Both the position numbers and the translations under genes were made by a program. The notes under the pieces were generated by a model that searched no databases, was not told the origin of the DNA, and saw nothing but the letters and a program-made list of their open reading frames with translations. From Phycisphaerae bacterium (GTDB taxonomy: Bacteria; Planctomycetota; Phycisphaerae; UBA1845): a stretch of DNA of 64,000 nt. Positions 18,047 to 27,174 of this stretch are shown here, one piece after another (the first letter of the stretch is position 1; every line of letters starts with the position of its first letter). The stretch is from NCBI GenBank assembly GCA_029260055.1, contig JAJDDX010000046.1, positions 1 to 64,000 of the forward strand, given 5' to 3'.

Positions 18047-18955
18047 GTGAGTGTTTCGTCCCCACAAACCAGGACCGAGTCTCCCAACGAGATCATCAAT
18101 CCCGGCGTACTATGCCCGTCATGCCGGTACTGCCTCAAGGGTCTGTCGTACAGGGGCGTCTGCCCGGAGTGCGGCCTCGCCTACGAGGCGGCTGACCCGG
18201 ACATTCCGGTGGCCGTCGGGTGTTTCACATCAACAGTTCCCAAGCACCGGCGATTGTGGCTCACACCTGACGAAGAACGGCTCGACTTTCCGCTCGGCAG
18301 TTTCCTTGTCATCCTCGCAGCCTATGCGGGTCTCAGTGGCCTCTTCGTGGCGGCCGGCGTGCTCACCTCCACCGTGGGCTATCATCTTCCCGGCGCGGCG
18401 CCTGAGGGAGATCGGTTCGGCTGGAATGCATTCGTGCAATCCGTGCCTTGGGACCGCGCCGACCTGCGTATCCACGGTGGTGCCTTCACCGTTGGATTCA
18501 TAGCCTTCTGGGGTCAGTTTCTAATCGGGGCGGTGATTTGGGCACGGTACGCACTTGCGGCGCGAAGGGCACGGGCCATGCGCTGGGTGCTGCGGCGCCT
18601 CGGTGTATTTGCCATGGCCAGCGTGCCTAGCCTCTTGGTTGTCCCGATGGCAGCCGTGGCGGCTTGGCAGGTAGTCAACGTGTCTGTCCACATGCGCTTG
18701 GGGTACGGGTCAGTCGCGATGATACTGAGACTAGTGTTTCCTCCAGCGTTCCGCCCTGACCTTGTCCAGCTACCAGCGATCGCGCTGATCGTCATTCCCG
18801 GTGCGATCATCGGCCTGTCGCTATACCGCATGCATCGCAGGGCGATTATCCAGGTCCGAAATACGCTCAACGGTGTCGTGGCCCGGCCAGTCGGGACGGA
18901 CCGGCAGCCGACTCCGGTTGATAGGGAACGACTTCGCAGCACGCCATCTCGTTGA
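18047..18955 (+). CDS. Zinc-ribbon membrane protein
   Basis: The N terminus holds a four-Cys ribbon, CPSCRYCLKGL then GVCPECG, followed by five or so membrane segments (LGSFLVILAAYAGLSGLFVAA; GFIAFWGQFLIGAVIWA; VPSLLVVPMAAVAA; PAIALIVIPGAIIGLSLY). The C-terminal tail is short and basic. This ribbon-plus-membrane layout recurs in the tandem family at 52344-54591 and is common in planctomycete genomes. The role is unknown. The start is a GTG. The stop codon overlaps the -35 box of the next gene, an ECF sigma factor, so the two are neighbours but separately promoted. Confidence 0.65.
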   Translation: MSVSSPQTRTESPNEIINPGVLCPSCRYCLKGLSYRGVCPECGLAYEAADPDIPVAVGCFTSTVPKHRRLWLTPDEERLDFPLGSFLVILAAYAGLSGLFVAAGVLTSTVGYHLPGAAPEGDRFGWNAFVQSVPWDRADLRIHGGAFTVGFIAFWGQFLIGAVIWARYALAARRARAMRWVLRRLGVFAMASVPSLLVVPMAAVAAWQVVNVSVHMRLGYGSVAMILRLVFPPAFRPDLVQLPAIALIVIPGAIIGLSLYRMHRRAIIQVRNTLNGVVARPVGTDRQPTPVDRERLRSTPSR

Positions 18956-18979
18956 CCCTAGCACGCCGCCATCCATAAT
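18952..18979 (+). promoter_or_regulatory. Sigma-70-like promoter of the ECF sigma gene, leaderless layout
   Basis: TTGACC, a 16-nt spacer and CATAAT end 6 nt before the ATG at 18986. Transcription would start at or next to the start codon. Confidence 0.6.
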
Positions 18980-18985
18980 GACCCC

Positions 18986-19651
18986 ATGCACGCCGAGCAC
19001 GATGGTGAAGGCCCGTCCGAACCGACCCAAGACACCGGGCCGAGCGACGAGTTCCTCATCACGAGCATGCTCGCGGGCGACTCAGCCGCCCTGCGGAAGC
19101 TGATGGACCGCTACGATCGGCTCGTGCGCTACACCGTTTTCCGGCAGTCGCGCAGCCGCTGCGCCAGAGACCCGCAATGGCTCGAAACGATCGCGTCCGA
19201 TACCTGGACCGGCTTTGTCCGGTCACTCCAACGCAATCCCGACAATCGACCAACCTCGGTCAAGGCCTATCTGACCCGCATCGCACGAAACCAGTGCGTC
19301 AGCGCCGTGCGGGGCACCGCTCCCAGCCACCAGTCCATCGACGCCGATGAATCCGATGCCGCGGCCTCGATTGAAGCGAAAACGGAAGAACCGGTAGAGC
19401 TACTTTCCAGAATGGAGCATCTTGAGGCCCTGCAGGGCTGCATCAATGATCTCGGCCCCGAGGATCAGCGACTCGCGGGCGAGCTCCCGGCTATCACCGA
19501 GCGACGCTGGAAAGACGCCGCAACCGCCCTGGGAATGAGCGAATCGACCCTGCGGTCCCGCTGGAAGCGAGTTGTGGAGGCCCTGAGGGCCTGCGTACGG
19601 CGAAAAACCGGAAAAACCCTCGCGCCAGGGCCGGATGACGGCGACTCATAG
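18986..19651 (+). CDS. ECF-type RNA polymerase sigma factor
   Basis: It directs RNA polymerase to alternative promoters. Region 2 spans residues about 30-105 (LAGDSAALRKLMDRYDRLVRY, then SDTWTGFVRSLQRNP, PTSVKAYLTRIARNQCVSAV). Region 4 spans about 150-205 with the helix-turn-helix WKDAATALGMSESTLRSRWK. A 22-residue acidic N-terminal tail and a Lys/Arg C-terminal tail flank them. At 221 aa it is a little longer than a classical ECF, as is usual in planctomycetes. The next gene begins 54 nt downstream and encodes a single-pass membrane protein that may be its anti-sigma partner. The promoter-proximal ATG and lack of a ribosome site suggest leaderless translation. Confidence 0.85.
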   Translation: MHAEHDGEGPSEPTQDTGPSDEFLITSMLAGDSAALRKLMDRYDRLVRYTVFRQSRSRCARDPQWLETIASDTWTGFVRSLQRNPDNRPTSVKAYLTRIARNQCVSAVRGTAPSHQSIDADESDAAASIEAKTEEPVELLSRMEHLEALQGCINDLGPEDQRLAGELPAITERRWKDAATALGMSESTLRSRWKRVVEALRACVRRKTGKTLAPGPDDGDS

Positions 19652-19705
19652 GGTGGAGTGACGGCAACGGTGCCGCCGGTATTGGCGGTGCGGAAGTGGC
19701 AGAGC

Positions 19706-20140
19706 ATGACGCACGAACCGACACAGCTCGATGGCGTGGAAGACGCGATGCTGGAACTGACCGCGGCCAGGCAGGCCGGGCTGTTTTCGGAAACACGTGT
19801 CAGCGCCGACATGCTGCTTCGTCAGCCGGTCGCCCCGTCGAAGTTACGCGGCCTGTTCCGCCTCATGCCCGTGGCGGCTGCATTTGCGATGGCGGTCGGC
19901 GTCGGCTCGTGGATGCTCACGACCGAAAATGGCACGGGGCCGGTGCCCGGCAGTGGCTATGTCGCCGGTGGCTCCGAGTCGAGCCCGTGCGATGGACGGT
20001 TTTTGAATTGCTTCTCCGGTCCATCGAAAGTCGTACTCGCTTCGTGCAATGTGCATGACTACGATTTAGATGGAGACGTGGACCTAGCTGATTACGGTAC
20101 TTTTCAAGCACGTTGCGTCCGACCGATTCGGACGCACTAA
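19706..20140 (+). CDS. Single-pass membrane protein with C-terminal dockerin-like EF-hand
   Basis: From the ATG at 19706 the product has a roughly 55-residue cytoplasmic part, one membrane helix (LMPVAAAFAMAVGVGSWML) and an exported tail. The tail ends in a calcium-loop motif, DYDLDGDVDLADYGTFQ, as in the dockerin-like units of Phycisphaerae surface proteins. Being just behind an ECF sigma gene, with a short inside domain and a membrane helix, it is laid out like an anti-sigma factor, although no zinc-binding ZAS motif (HxxxCxxC) is present. The dockerin tail could sense calcium or partner proteins outside. A GTG 16 codons upstream is an alternative start. A good terminator follows the gene. 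Confidence 0.65.
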   Translation: MTHEPTQLDGVEDAMLELTAARQAGLFSETRVSADMLLRQPVAPSKLRGLFRLMPVAAAFAMAVGVGSWMLTTENGTGPVPGSGYVAGGSESSPCDGRFLNCFSGPSKVVLASCNVHDYDLDGDVDLADYGTFQARCVRPIRTH

Positions 20141-20179
20141 CCGCTGCCGCCCGGTCGGGCAGGCAACGTTTCCATATAT

Positions 20180-20222
20180 GGGCGGCACTCGTTGGGAGAC
20201 GGATGCCGCCCGGTTTGTTTTT
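20180..20222 (+). terminator. Intrinsic terminator after the ECF/dockerin operon
   Basis: Arms GGGCGGCA (20180-20187) and TGCCGCCC (20204-20211) are followed by the T-rich stretch TTTGTTTTT. It lies 40 nt past the stop codon. Confidence 0.85.
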
Positions 20223-20297
20223 ACACGCCGTTAGCTGATCGGCACGTCTCGTTCCTCGACGTGCCCTACCGATTCCGAACGTCTTTGGTGGCAGCTC

Positions 20298-20325
20298 GGC
20301 CGCTCCCTCACGGTCGCGGCTCTGA
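20298..20325 (-). repeat. Family-B REP element, single copy
   Basis: Read on the minus strand it starts TCAGAGCCGCGACCGTGAGG and ends GAGCGGCC, 28 nt. It abuts a short stutter of GCTGAAA/GCTGAGA units (20321-20350), another kind of simple repeat. Both lie in the convergent gap before the antiporter gene. Confidence 0.65.
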
Positions 20326-20358
20326 AAGCTGAAAGCTGAGAGCTGACAGCTTCTACTC

Positions 20359-22359
20359 CTAGCTGCCCTCCAGTTTTCGCGGGCTCGGCCAGCGCGATTC
20401 GGACGACGGCGACGGCGGGATGTAGGGCTTCGGCTTGCGACCGACGATCAGCACCCACAGCAGAAGCAGGACCGCCCCGGCGCCGAGGCCGTAATACCAC
20501 GGCTGGTGGTAGACGTTACACACTACATCGCCCACGCCCATCGCCACGACGGCTGTCACCAGCGCGTACGGAATCTGCGTCCAGACGTGCTCCTCGTGGC
20601 GGCAGCCGGCTGCGATCGACGAGAGCACGGTCGTGTCGCTGATGGGCGAGCAGTGGTCGCCGAAGATGGCGCCTGCCAGCACGCTTCCAACGGCTCCGTA
20701 GAAGAGCGGCAGCGCGTGCTCGGGGTCGAGGCCCGCGGTAGCGAGCATCTTGGCTGTGACCGTGACGGCAATCGGGCAGAGTATGGCCATCGTGGTCCAG
20801 GACGTACCGGTGGCGAAGGAGATTCCCGCAGCGGTGATGAAGACTGCAAGCGGCATCCACTCCACGGGGAACTTGGCCGCCTCCAACTCGCCACCCACGA
20901 TCTTGGCGAGAAGTAGGTCCTGTTCGACCTGAGATATCGCCCAGGCAAGCGTCAGAATCACGATCGCGGGGAACATACGGGCCATGCCGTCGAGGCCGGC
21001 GTCGATGGCAGCTCTGGTGTTGCACGCGCGAGCCAGCAGAGTCAGTAGAACGGCGGTGATCGCCGCGAGAATGGCACCATAGAAGATGCAAAGATACGGG
21101 TCGGCTCCGGCGATGATGTCGGAGGCCTTCTCCCACCATTGCTTGTTCGCATCGTCAAGTATGCCCGTGCCCGTCTTTGCGAGGCCGGTCCAGATGAGAA
21201 CCGCCACGGTCACGCCGACAAGCATCAGGATCGGCAGGAGCCCCAGCCACCAACGCGGTTGAGGCGCCTCTTCATCCCCGAGCGAAACCGCAGTTTCGTA
21301 AGGGTGCTCGTCTTCGCCCCGTTGCGCGCGGGCCTGCGACTTCTTCATCGGTCCGAAGTCGCGCCCGAGAAGCGCGACCCAGAACACCAGCACGAGCGCC
21401 AGGATCGGATAGAACCGATAAGCGAGGCTATTGATGAAGATGCTCATGCCGTTCGGCAACGCGCCTGCGTCGTTGAGCAAGAACGCAGGTGCACCGGTGG
21501 CGGCAAGGTCCGTAAGGCCGTTGTTGATGTAGGTGATCTCGGCCCCGACCCAGGTGCCGACCAGGGCGATCGAGGCGACGGGCGCCGCCGTCGAATCGAC
21601 GATATAGGCCAGCTTGGCACGCGATATCTTCAGGCGGTCGAAGATGGGCCTCATGGTCGGGCCGACGATCATCGAGTTGGCGTAGTCATCGAAGAAAACG
21701 ACCAACCCCGCCAGCCACGCGGTTAACGTGCCGCGGCGCGGCGACTCTGTATCCCCGACCACCATGCGGACCAAGCCGGCTGTGCCGCCGTTGCGGGAAA
21801 TAACGCCCACCATGAAGCCGATCACGAGCGTGAAGATGATGACCTTGGCCTTGCCGTAGCCGTCTGCCGGGTCCACGACGGCTCCCAGGACGAACTCCTC
21901 AGCCGCGAGTCGGAGCCCGCCGATTACGGCATTGTCGCCATATGGACCGCCGGCCGGCAGGCACGGCACCATCATGTAGGCACCGGTCAGGATGCCCAAC
22001 ACAAGGGCGGGTACCACTTGTCGCGTGAAGATGGCCAGCAGAATCGCCACGGCGGCGGGCATGAGCACCCACAGCCCATAGCTCATGGGGTCCTTGACGA
22101 CGCGCTCGGCGGGTGGCGCTGTGGGGTCAACCTGCGCGTCCGGAGCAGACTGATCGGCCTGTGCCGGCTCATCAACCAGCCGGGCGGCTGCGTCCTGGAG
22201 CAGCTTGTCCGCACTTGGCGCGGTTTGGGTCTGGGTCGGTGGCGGTTGCTGCGCCGGTGCTGCGCTCGGCAGGGCCGCCCAGAAGGCGATCGCACCGAGG
22301 GCGAGGAGGTATCCATACATCCGATTCCGGCGTTTTCGGGTCGAGTCCATTCCGAGCAC
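20359..22359 (-). CDS. NhaC-family Na+/H+ antiporter-like protein
   Basis: About eleven to twelve hydrophobic segments span residues 120-640 (for example LWVLMPAAVAILLAIFT, VVPALVLGILTGAYMMV, KVIIFTLVIGFMVGVISRNG). DDYANSMIVGPTMRPI, ATGTSWTTMAILCPIAV and GAVGSVLAGAIFGDHCSPISDTT are hallmarks of the NhaC/ArsB-NhaD superfamily, so sodium-proton exchange is the likely activity. Unusually, the N terminus has a signal-like helix followed by a Gln/Pro/Ala-rich segment of about 75 residues (PAQQPPPTQTQTAPSADK) before the first transport helix, making it longer than the family norm of about 460-530 aa. The start is a GTG at 22359 with GGAG 6 nt upstream. It is transcribed alone. Confidence 0.8.
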   Translation of the reverse strand: MLGMDSTRKRRNRMYGYLLALGAIAFWAALPSAAPAQQPPPTQTQTAPSADKLLQDAAARLVDEPAQADQSAPDAQVDPTAPPAERVVKDPMSYGLWVLMPAAVAILLAIFTRQVVPALVLGILTGAYMMVPCLPAGGPYGDNAVIGGLRLAAEEFVLGAVVDPADGYGKAKVIIFTLVIGFMVGVISRNGGTAGLVRMVVGDTESPRRGTLTAWLAGLVVFFDDYANSMIVGPTMRPIFDRLKISRAKLAYIVDSTAAPVASIALVGTWVGAEITYINNGLTDLAATGAPAFLLNDAGALPNGMSIFINSLAYRFYPILALVLVFWVALLGRDFGPMKKSQARAQRGEDEHPYETAVSLGDEEAPQPRWWLGLLPILMLVGVTVAVLIWTGLAKTGTGILDDANKQWWEKASDIIAGADPYLCIFYGAILAAITAVLLTLLARACNTRAAIDAGLDGMARMFPAIVILTLAWAISQVEQDLLLAKIVGGELEAAKFPVEWMPLAVFITAAGISFATGTSWTTMAILCPIAVTVTAKMLATAGLDPEHALPLFYGAVGSVLAGAIFGDHCSPISDTTVLSSIAAGCRHEEHVWTQIPYALVTAVVAMGVGDVVCNVYHQPWYYGLGAGAVLLLLWVLIVGRKPKPYIPPSPSSESRWPSPRKLEGS

Positions 22360-22789
22360 GGTAAGCTCCTTTTCACCAAGCCCGAGGTGCGGTGCGGCGG
22401 GGCCGAGCAGCCCTCACGACACCCTTCTCACCGAATCTCATCGTCGGCGCTATTGGCCCGACAGGTCCGGCCTTATCCGATCACAGCCGCGAAGTGTAAG
22501 GCTCGGTTCCGCAAGATCAAATTCGCCGAAGGTCCGACCAAACAAGATTCGGCTTCGAACCGTCTAATATTGTAGGCGAACGTCGAAAACGGTGATGACG
22601 GGCGCAATATCGGGGTCCGACAACCGAAGGGTAGTCTATAATGCCGATTCCAGTTGATGTCGTTTCGGCGTGTCGCCGCAACGACTGGGTGATCGAGCCG
22701 CGGCGTGCGGGGCGGCTGGGAGCGGCGGAACGCGTCGACCGAGGTGCCAATCGGGTGTGTCAGTGCCTCTTACGGGCGAGCATGATGTC
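22360..22789. other. 430-bp divergent intergenic region
   Basis: It lies between the antiporter gene (minus) and the exporter operon (plus). A perfect -10 hexamer TATAAT sits at 22637-22642 on the plus strand, but the best -35-like sequence (CCGACA at 22617) is only 14 nt away. I see no ORF or RNA signature I would defend. Confidence 0.4.
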
Positions 22790-23563
22790 ATGAATGAAGC
22801 GGCGACGGGTGATGCCGTCCGACATCTCGACGACACCCGGGCTCCCGAGAGCCTGCGCCTGCGGCACGTGCCGCTGGTGTTTACGTCACCGCGGTCGCTC
22901 TTTGCGCGGGCCGAAGACACGGGTGCCTACGGTTGGGCGATGGCGCTGCTCCTTCTCTTGGTCACCCTGATCGGTTACGCCCAGGTGCAGACGGGCCTTT
23001 TGGACCGTGACGTGGACAAGCGGACCGAGCAGCGGCAGGCCGAACTCGAGAAGTCGCAGGGCAATCTGGTTGACCGTACCCGGCTGACGACCAATCTCGA
23101 AGAGCTGCGCAAGGCTGCCGAGTTCGAGAAGTTGATCATGCGGATCTGGGTCATCGGTGTGGCACCGGGATACTTCCTGGCGGCCTTCCTCTTGATTGCC
23201 GCGGTGCTCTACGCGATCGTCGCGCTGACCGGGCGCAAGCCGGAGTGGCACACGCTCATGTCGATCTGCGTCTATGCGGGTTTCGTGGAACTCGTCGGCT
23301 ACGGCGTGAGCCTGGCGATGATGTTCCACTATCGAACGATGGATGTAGATACGAGTCTGGCGGCGCTCGGCGCGCCGGGCCAGCCGACCGTGTGGGCGGC
23401 TGTCGATCCTTTTCGGCTGTGGTTCTGGGTTTTGGTCGCGATCGGCCTGATCGTGACGCGTCAACTCAGCCGTCGGGTGGCGATCGCCTCCTGTGTGGTC
23501 ATGGCGCTCGTGACATTCGGCGCGAGAGCGGGAATGCAATTCGCTCAAACAGGAATGGGGTAG
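22790..23563 (+). CDS. Yip1-like integral membrane protein
   Basis: The ATG at 22790 gives 257 residues with five hydrophobic helices: WAMALLLLLVTLIGYAQV, RIWVIGVAPGYFLAAFLLIA, LMSICVYAGFVELVGYGV, LWFWVLVAIGLIV and VAIASCVVMALVTF. A charged coiled-coil-like loop (DKRTEQRQAELEKSQGNLVD) lies after the first helix. PLVFTSPRSLFARAE before the first helix and the repeated helix pattern fit the YIP1 superfamily, which bacteria often encode next to MacA/MacB exporters. It lies 37 nt upstream of the adaptor gene and is probably the first gene of that operon. The exact role is unknown. The start is not certain, because no strong ribosome site precedes it. Confidence 0.7.
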   Translation: MNEAATGDAVRHLDDTRAPESLRLRHVPLVFTSPRSLFARAEDTGAYGWAMALLLLLVTLIGYAQVQTGLLDRDVDKRTEQRQAELEKSQGNLVDRTRLTTNLEELRKAAEFEKLIMRIWVIGVAPGYFLAAFLLIAAVLYAIVALTGRKPEWHTLMSICVYAGFVELVGYGVSLAMMFHYRTMDVDTSLAALGAPGQPTVWAAVDPFRLWFWVLVAIGLIVTRQLSRRVAIASCVVMALVTFGARAGMQFAQTGMG

Positions 23564-23600
23564 CCCGTGTGGATCTTACTGCGGGCATGGAGATAGAGTC

Positions 23601-25037
23601 ATGAGAGGATTCCTGGCATTGGTGTTGCTGGCCGGCATAAGCGTCGGCGTGTTTGCGCTGAGCTCGCTTCGTAGCGAGACCGACGACAAGCCGTTGCTTC
23701 ACGTCGCGCAGGAGGTGCCGGTCACGGTCGCGGTCGACAAACCGCAGCGCGGCGAGATCACGCGCATCGCGCAGGCGCCCGGCGATGTGGAAGCCGTTCT
23801 TGAAGTCGACATCAGTTCCGAGATCGTCGCGAAGATTGTCGAGATGCCGGTCGAGGAGGGTGATCTCGTCAAGGAGGGTGATCTGCTGTGCCGGCTCGAC
23901 GACACGAGGCTTCTCGCCGAGGTCGAATCGGCGGAAGAGCGGATTGCGCAGCTCCAGGCCGCCATCGTCCAGGCGGAGGCGGACGTCGAAAAGGCCGAGC
24001 GCGACTGCGATCGCCAGATGCGGCTGTCCGAAGCCGACGCTACTTCGCGCAACGAAGTGCTCGACTACACGACCGTTCGCAAAAAGGCCAGGGCTTCCGT
24101 CAAGATGCGCACCCACGAACTGGCCCAAGCGGTCGCGATGCTCAAGCGCATGCGCGAGGACCTCAAGCGCACCATCATCGAATCCCCGATCGACGGCATC
24201 ATCGCGAAGCTCAACGCCAAAGCGGGCGAAGTCGTCATCACCGGCACGATGAACAACCCGGGCACGGTCATCATGACCGTCACCGACCTGTCGAGGATGC
24301 AGGTTCGCGCGCGGGTGGACGAAATCGAGGTGCCGCTGGTGAAGTCGGGACAGAAGGCTCGCATTTACCTGCAGTCCGAGTCGGACAAGCCGGTGCCCGC
24401 GAGCGTGTTGCGCGTCTCCTCCAAGGGTATCAAGCAACTCGGGCGGGATGTCGTGATCTTCGAAGCGATTCTCGACGTGCTGTCGACCGAAAAGCACATC
24501 ATGCCGGGCATGACCTGCAACGTCGAGATCGAGGTTGCGACCGAGCCCGATGCAATCACCATTCCGGTCGAGGCCGTCGTGCACCGCATGCGCAAGGAGC
24601 TCGACGATTCCATCGTCGCGGAATATGACAAGCGACAGGGCAGCCTCGACGTATCCGAGCGAGCGCGGCAAGCGCAGTACCTGAAAGTCGTCTACGTCAA
24701 GGACGGCGAGGCCGCTCACGTGCGGTTGATCGAACCCGGTATCGCGGACAGCCGGCGCGTCCAGGTGTGCAGCGGCTTGGAGATGGACGAGACGGTCATC
24801 ATCGGCCCGTACCGAAGCCTCGATCAACTCAAGGACGGCAAGAAAGTCGCCCTGGCGGAGGAAGAGAAGAAGGAAGGCGCTCCTGGCGACGAGGCAAAGC
24901 CCGAGGAGGGCGCCACGGATGAGCAACTCGCCGAGGACGAGACGGGCGAGGCGGACGGCGACGGATCGTCCAAGGCCGGTGACTCGAACGATGAACCGAA
25001 CAATGAGCAGACCGTAGCCGCGAGCACTACACCGTGA
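23601..25037 (+). CDS. Periplasmic adaptor (HlyD/MacA family)
   Basis: The adaptor bridges an inner-membrane ABC exporter to the outer membrane. An N-terminal anchor ([20 protein letters not shown]) is followed by a barrel-sandwich half ([40 protein letters not shown]), an alpha-helical hairpin (about residues 110-180) and the second half with [19 protein letters not shown] beta-barrel and membrane-proximal region come next. The last 55 residues are an acidic, Ser/Gly-rich tail ([19 protein letters not shown]) that family members usually lack. Its stop overlaps the start of the ATPase gene (GTGA). A GGAG ribosome site precedes the ATG. Confidence 0.88.
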   Translation: MRGFLALVLLAGISVGVFALSSLRSETDDKPLLHVAQEVPVTVAVDKPQRGEITRIAQAPGDVEAVLEVDISSEIVAKIVEMPVEEGDLVKEGDLLCRLDDTRLLAEVESAEERIAQLQAAIVQAEADVEKAERDCDRQMRLSEADATSRNEVLDYTTVRKKARASVKMRTHELAQAVAMLKRMREDLKRTIIESPIDGIIAKLNAKAGEVVITGTMNNPGTVIMTVTDLSRMQVRARVDEIEVPLVKSGQKARIYLQSESDKPVPASVLRVSSKGIKQLGRDVVIFEAILDVLSTEKHIMPGMTCNVEIEVATEPDAITIPVEAVVHRMRKELDDSIVAEYDKRQGSLDVSERARQAQYLKVVYVKDGEAAHVRLIEPGIADSRRVQVCSGLEMDETVIIGPYRSLDQLKDGKKVALAEEEKKEGAPGDEAKPEEGATDEQLAEDETGEADGDGSSKAGDSNDEPNNEQTVAASTTP

Positions 25038-25777
25038 CAGCAGACGCACAAACCGTCATTGAACTTGCCGGGGTCGAGAAGATCTACCGCGTCGGCACCG
25101 AGATCGTGCGCGCGCTGCGCGGCGTATCGCTGACGATCGATCAAAACGAATTCGTCGCCATCATGGGACCGAGCGGGTCCGGCAAGAGCACGCTGATGAA
25201 TATCGTCGGGTGCCTCGACGTGCCGACGAACGGTAAATACTACCTCCGAGGCACGGATGTCTCGAAGCTCTCGCAATCCAAGCTCGCGCGCATTCGCGGC
25301 CGGCAGATCGGCTTCGTGTTTCAGACGTTCGAGCTGCTCGCGCGCACGACGGCACTCAAGAACGTTGAGTTGCCCTTGATGTATTCTCAGACGAGGCGCA
25401 AGCGGCAGCACGCCATGGACGCGCTCAAGCGCGTCGGCCTCGAAGATCGCGCGACGCACAGACCCAATCAACTGTCCGGCGGGCAGAAACAGCGCGTGGC
25501 GATCGCTCGTGCGCTCGCGCAGGAACCGGATATCATCCTCGCGGACGAACCGACGGGTAACCTCGACTCGCAGACCGGCGAGGAGATCATGGAGATCTTC
25601 GATACGCTGCACGCCGAGGGACAGACGATTATCGTCGTCACGCACGAAGAGGAGATCGCGGCTCGGTGCAAGCGGGTCATTCGCTTGCGCGACGGCTTGA
25701 TCGCTTCCGACGAGCGCACGGAGGCCGTGACGTTCGTACCCATCCAGGAGCCGGCGCGAAGCGTCGGTGTGTCATGA
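25034..25777 (+). CDS. ABC transporter ATP-binding protein (LolD/MacB-type)
   Basis: This cytoplasmic ATPase drives the exporter. It has Walker [11 protein letters not shown]-loop [12 protein letters not shown], signature [14 protein letters not shown], Walker [14 protein letters not shown] and H-loop IIVVTHEEE. The spacing and the [14 protein letters not shown] stretch place it in the MacB/LolD/FtsE group, which works by mechanotransmission and does not form a transmembrane channel. At 247 aa it is an ATPase alone, unlike enterobacterial MacB where it is fused to the permease. The GTG start overlaps the adaptor stop and its own stop overlaps the permease start (ATGA), so translation is coupled along the operon. 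Confidence 0.93.
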   Translation: MTADAQTVIELAGVEKIYRVGTEIVRALRGVSLTIDQNEFVAIMGPSGSGKSTLMNIVGCLDVPTNGKYYLRGTDVSKLSQSKLARIRGRQIGFVFQTFELLARTTALKNVELPLMYSQTRRKRQHAMDALKRVGLEDRATHRPNQLSGGQKQRVAIARALAQEPDIILADEPTGNLDSQTGEEIMEIFDTLHAEGQTIIVVTHEEEIAARCKRVIRLRDGLIASDERTEAVTFVPIQEPARSVGVS

Positions 25778-27072
25778 TCCGGTGGATTCCCAGCTTCGCT
25801 CGTTGGAGCCTTCGCGTTCCTATGCGTCTGGTGCGTTGGTGCTTCGGCTCGATTGGGCGCCAGGCGCAGAACGTCAGCACCGCGCTGGTGCAGATCTGGG
25901 CCAACAAGGGGCGGTCGATCCTCACGACGCTGGGTATCATCATCGCGGTTACGTCCATTATTACGGTCATCTCGTTCGTGCAGGGCTTCGGTAATTACAT
26001 CACGGGTATGGTCAGCGGCTACGGCACCAAGTTCATGGTTGTGCGGCCTGACTACCCGCGCGGGTTTCGCGGCGCCGGTCTCGGGCGCGTGACGCTCGAC
26101 ATGCCGGACATCGATGCGGTGCGCACGGAATGCTCCAAGATCCACCGGATGACTCCGTTTATCTACACGCATAACGGCGAAGTTACCTTCGGACGCGAGA
26201 AGGCGGACGACATCCCCGTCCGTGGTGTGACCGAACATTACCAGACGATTCGAAACTTCTTCGTGGATGCGGGGCGCTTCTTCGGGCCCATCGATGTGGC
26301 CAACGGCGCGAATGTCGTCGTGCTCGGCCGAACCGTGCTCGAGCGGCTCCAGTGTGATGACTCGATCGTCGGAGAACATGTCTACCTCGATAACGAACGC
26401 TTCTTGGTGGTAGGACTGCTGGAGAAGAAAGGAAGCCTCTTCGGCGAGGATCAGGACGAGACGGTCATGATCCCCTATACCACGGCACTGAACCTCTACC
26501 CCGAGCGGCGCGATGCGGTCTTCTTCCTGGCTGAAGCAGCCAACGAAGATGAGATCGACGCCGCCGCCGCCCAGATCACGCGCGTACTTCGCCGTCGGCA
26601 CGGACTTCAGCCGGGCCAGCCGAACGATTTTCACATCGATCGGCAGGACCAGGCGGTCCGTGACTTCAAGCAAGTGCGCGACGTGGCGGGTGGCATTCTC
26701 GCAGGGATCGTCAGCATTTCGCTGCTGGTCGGCGGGATCGGCATCATGAACGTCATGCTCGTGTCAGTCACCGAGCGGACGCGAGAGATCGGTCTGCGCA
26801 AGAGCGTGGGCGGGCGCCGCCGCGACATCATGCTCCAGTTCCTGACCGAGGCCGTCGTGCTCTGCACGCTTGGAGGGATCGTCGGACTCGTGCTGGGCTA
26901 TGGCATCACCTATGTGGCGTCGTTGCACCCGCAGATGGTGGAGATCACCGTGCCGCTATGGTCGGTGGGGCTGGCGTTGGGGTTCTCCGCGGGAGCGGGG
27001 ATCGTCTTCGGCATCATTCCGGCGTTCAAGGCGGCCATTTTGCACCCGATCGATGCACTGAGACATGAGTAG
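25774..27072 (+). CDS. MacB-type ABC permease, first of two
   Basis: The ATG overlaps the ATPase stop. The first membrane helix ([20 protein letters not shown]) is followed by a large periplasmic MacB_PCD domain (residues about 60-290) and the FtsX-like domain with three more helices ([60 protein letters not shown]). The cytoplasmic coupling motif [20 protein letters not shown] is typical of the family. At 432 aa it lacks the ATPase domain. The product is clearly paralogous to the next gene, so the transporter may use two different permease halves. Confidence 0.92.
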   Translation: MIRWIPSFARWSLRVPMRLVRWCFGSIGRQAQNVSTALVQIWANKGRSILTTLGIIIAVTSIITVISFVQGFGNYITGMVSGYGTKFMVVRPDYPRGFRGAGLGRVTLDMPDIDAVRTECSKIHRMTPFIYTHNGEVTFGREKADDIPVRGVTEHYQTIRNFFVDAGRFFGPIDVANGANVVVLGRTVLERLQCDDSIVGEHVYLDNERFLVVGLLEKKGSLFGEDQDETVMIPYTTALNLYPERRDAVFFLAEAANEDEIDAAAAQITRVLRRRHGLQPGQPNDFHIDRQDQAVRDFKQVRDVAGGILAGIVSISLLVGGIGIMNVMLVSVTERTREIGLRKSVGGRRRDIMLQFLTEAVVLCTLGGIVGLVLGYGITYVASLHPQMVEITVPLWSVGLALGFSAGAGIVFGIIPAFKAAILHPIDALRHE

Positions 27073-27100
27073 GCCCGATCGACAACCCGACCCCACGACC

Positions 27101-27126
27101 CGAGCCGCGGGCTTCAGCCCGCGCGG
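27101..27126 (+). repeat. Family-C palindrome, 26 nt, in the permease gap
   Basis: CGAGCCGCGGGC-TTCA-GCCCGCGCGG folds on itself and fills the 102-nt gap between the two permease genes. An identical 26-nt copy lies inside a glycosyltransferase gene at 50511-50536, and two diverged copies lie at 45693-45746. Confidence 0.75.
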
Positions 27127-27174
27127 CCGAGCGGCGGTCGCGCACCTGCAGATCGACGGCGTGGAGGCTCGGAT

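Noticed and set aside
23499-25049. 516-aa ORF on the minus strand
   Set aside because: It is antisense to the MacA-like adaptor, which has clear domains; high GC alone explains the long mirror frame.
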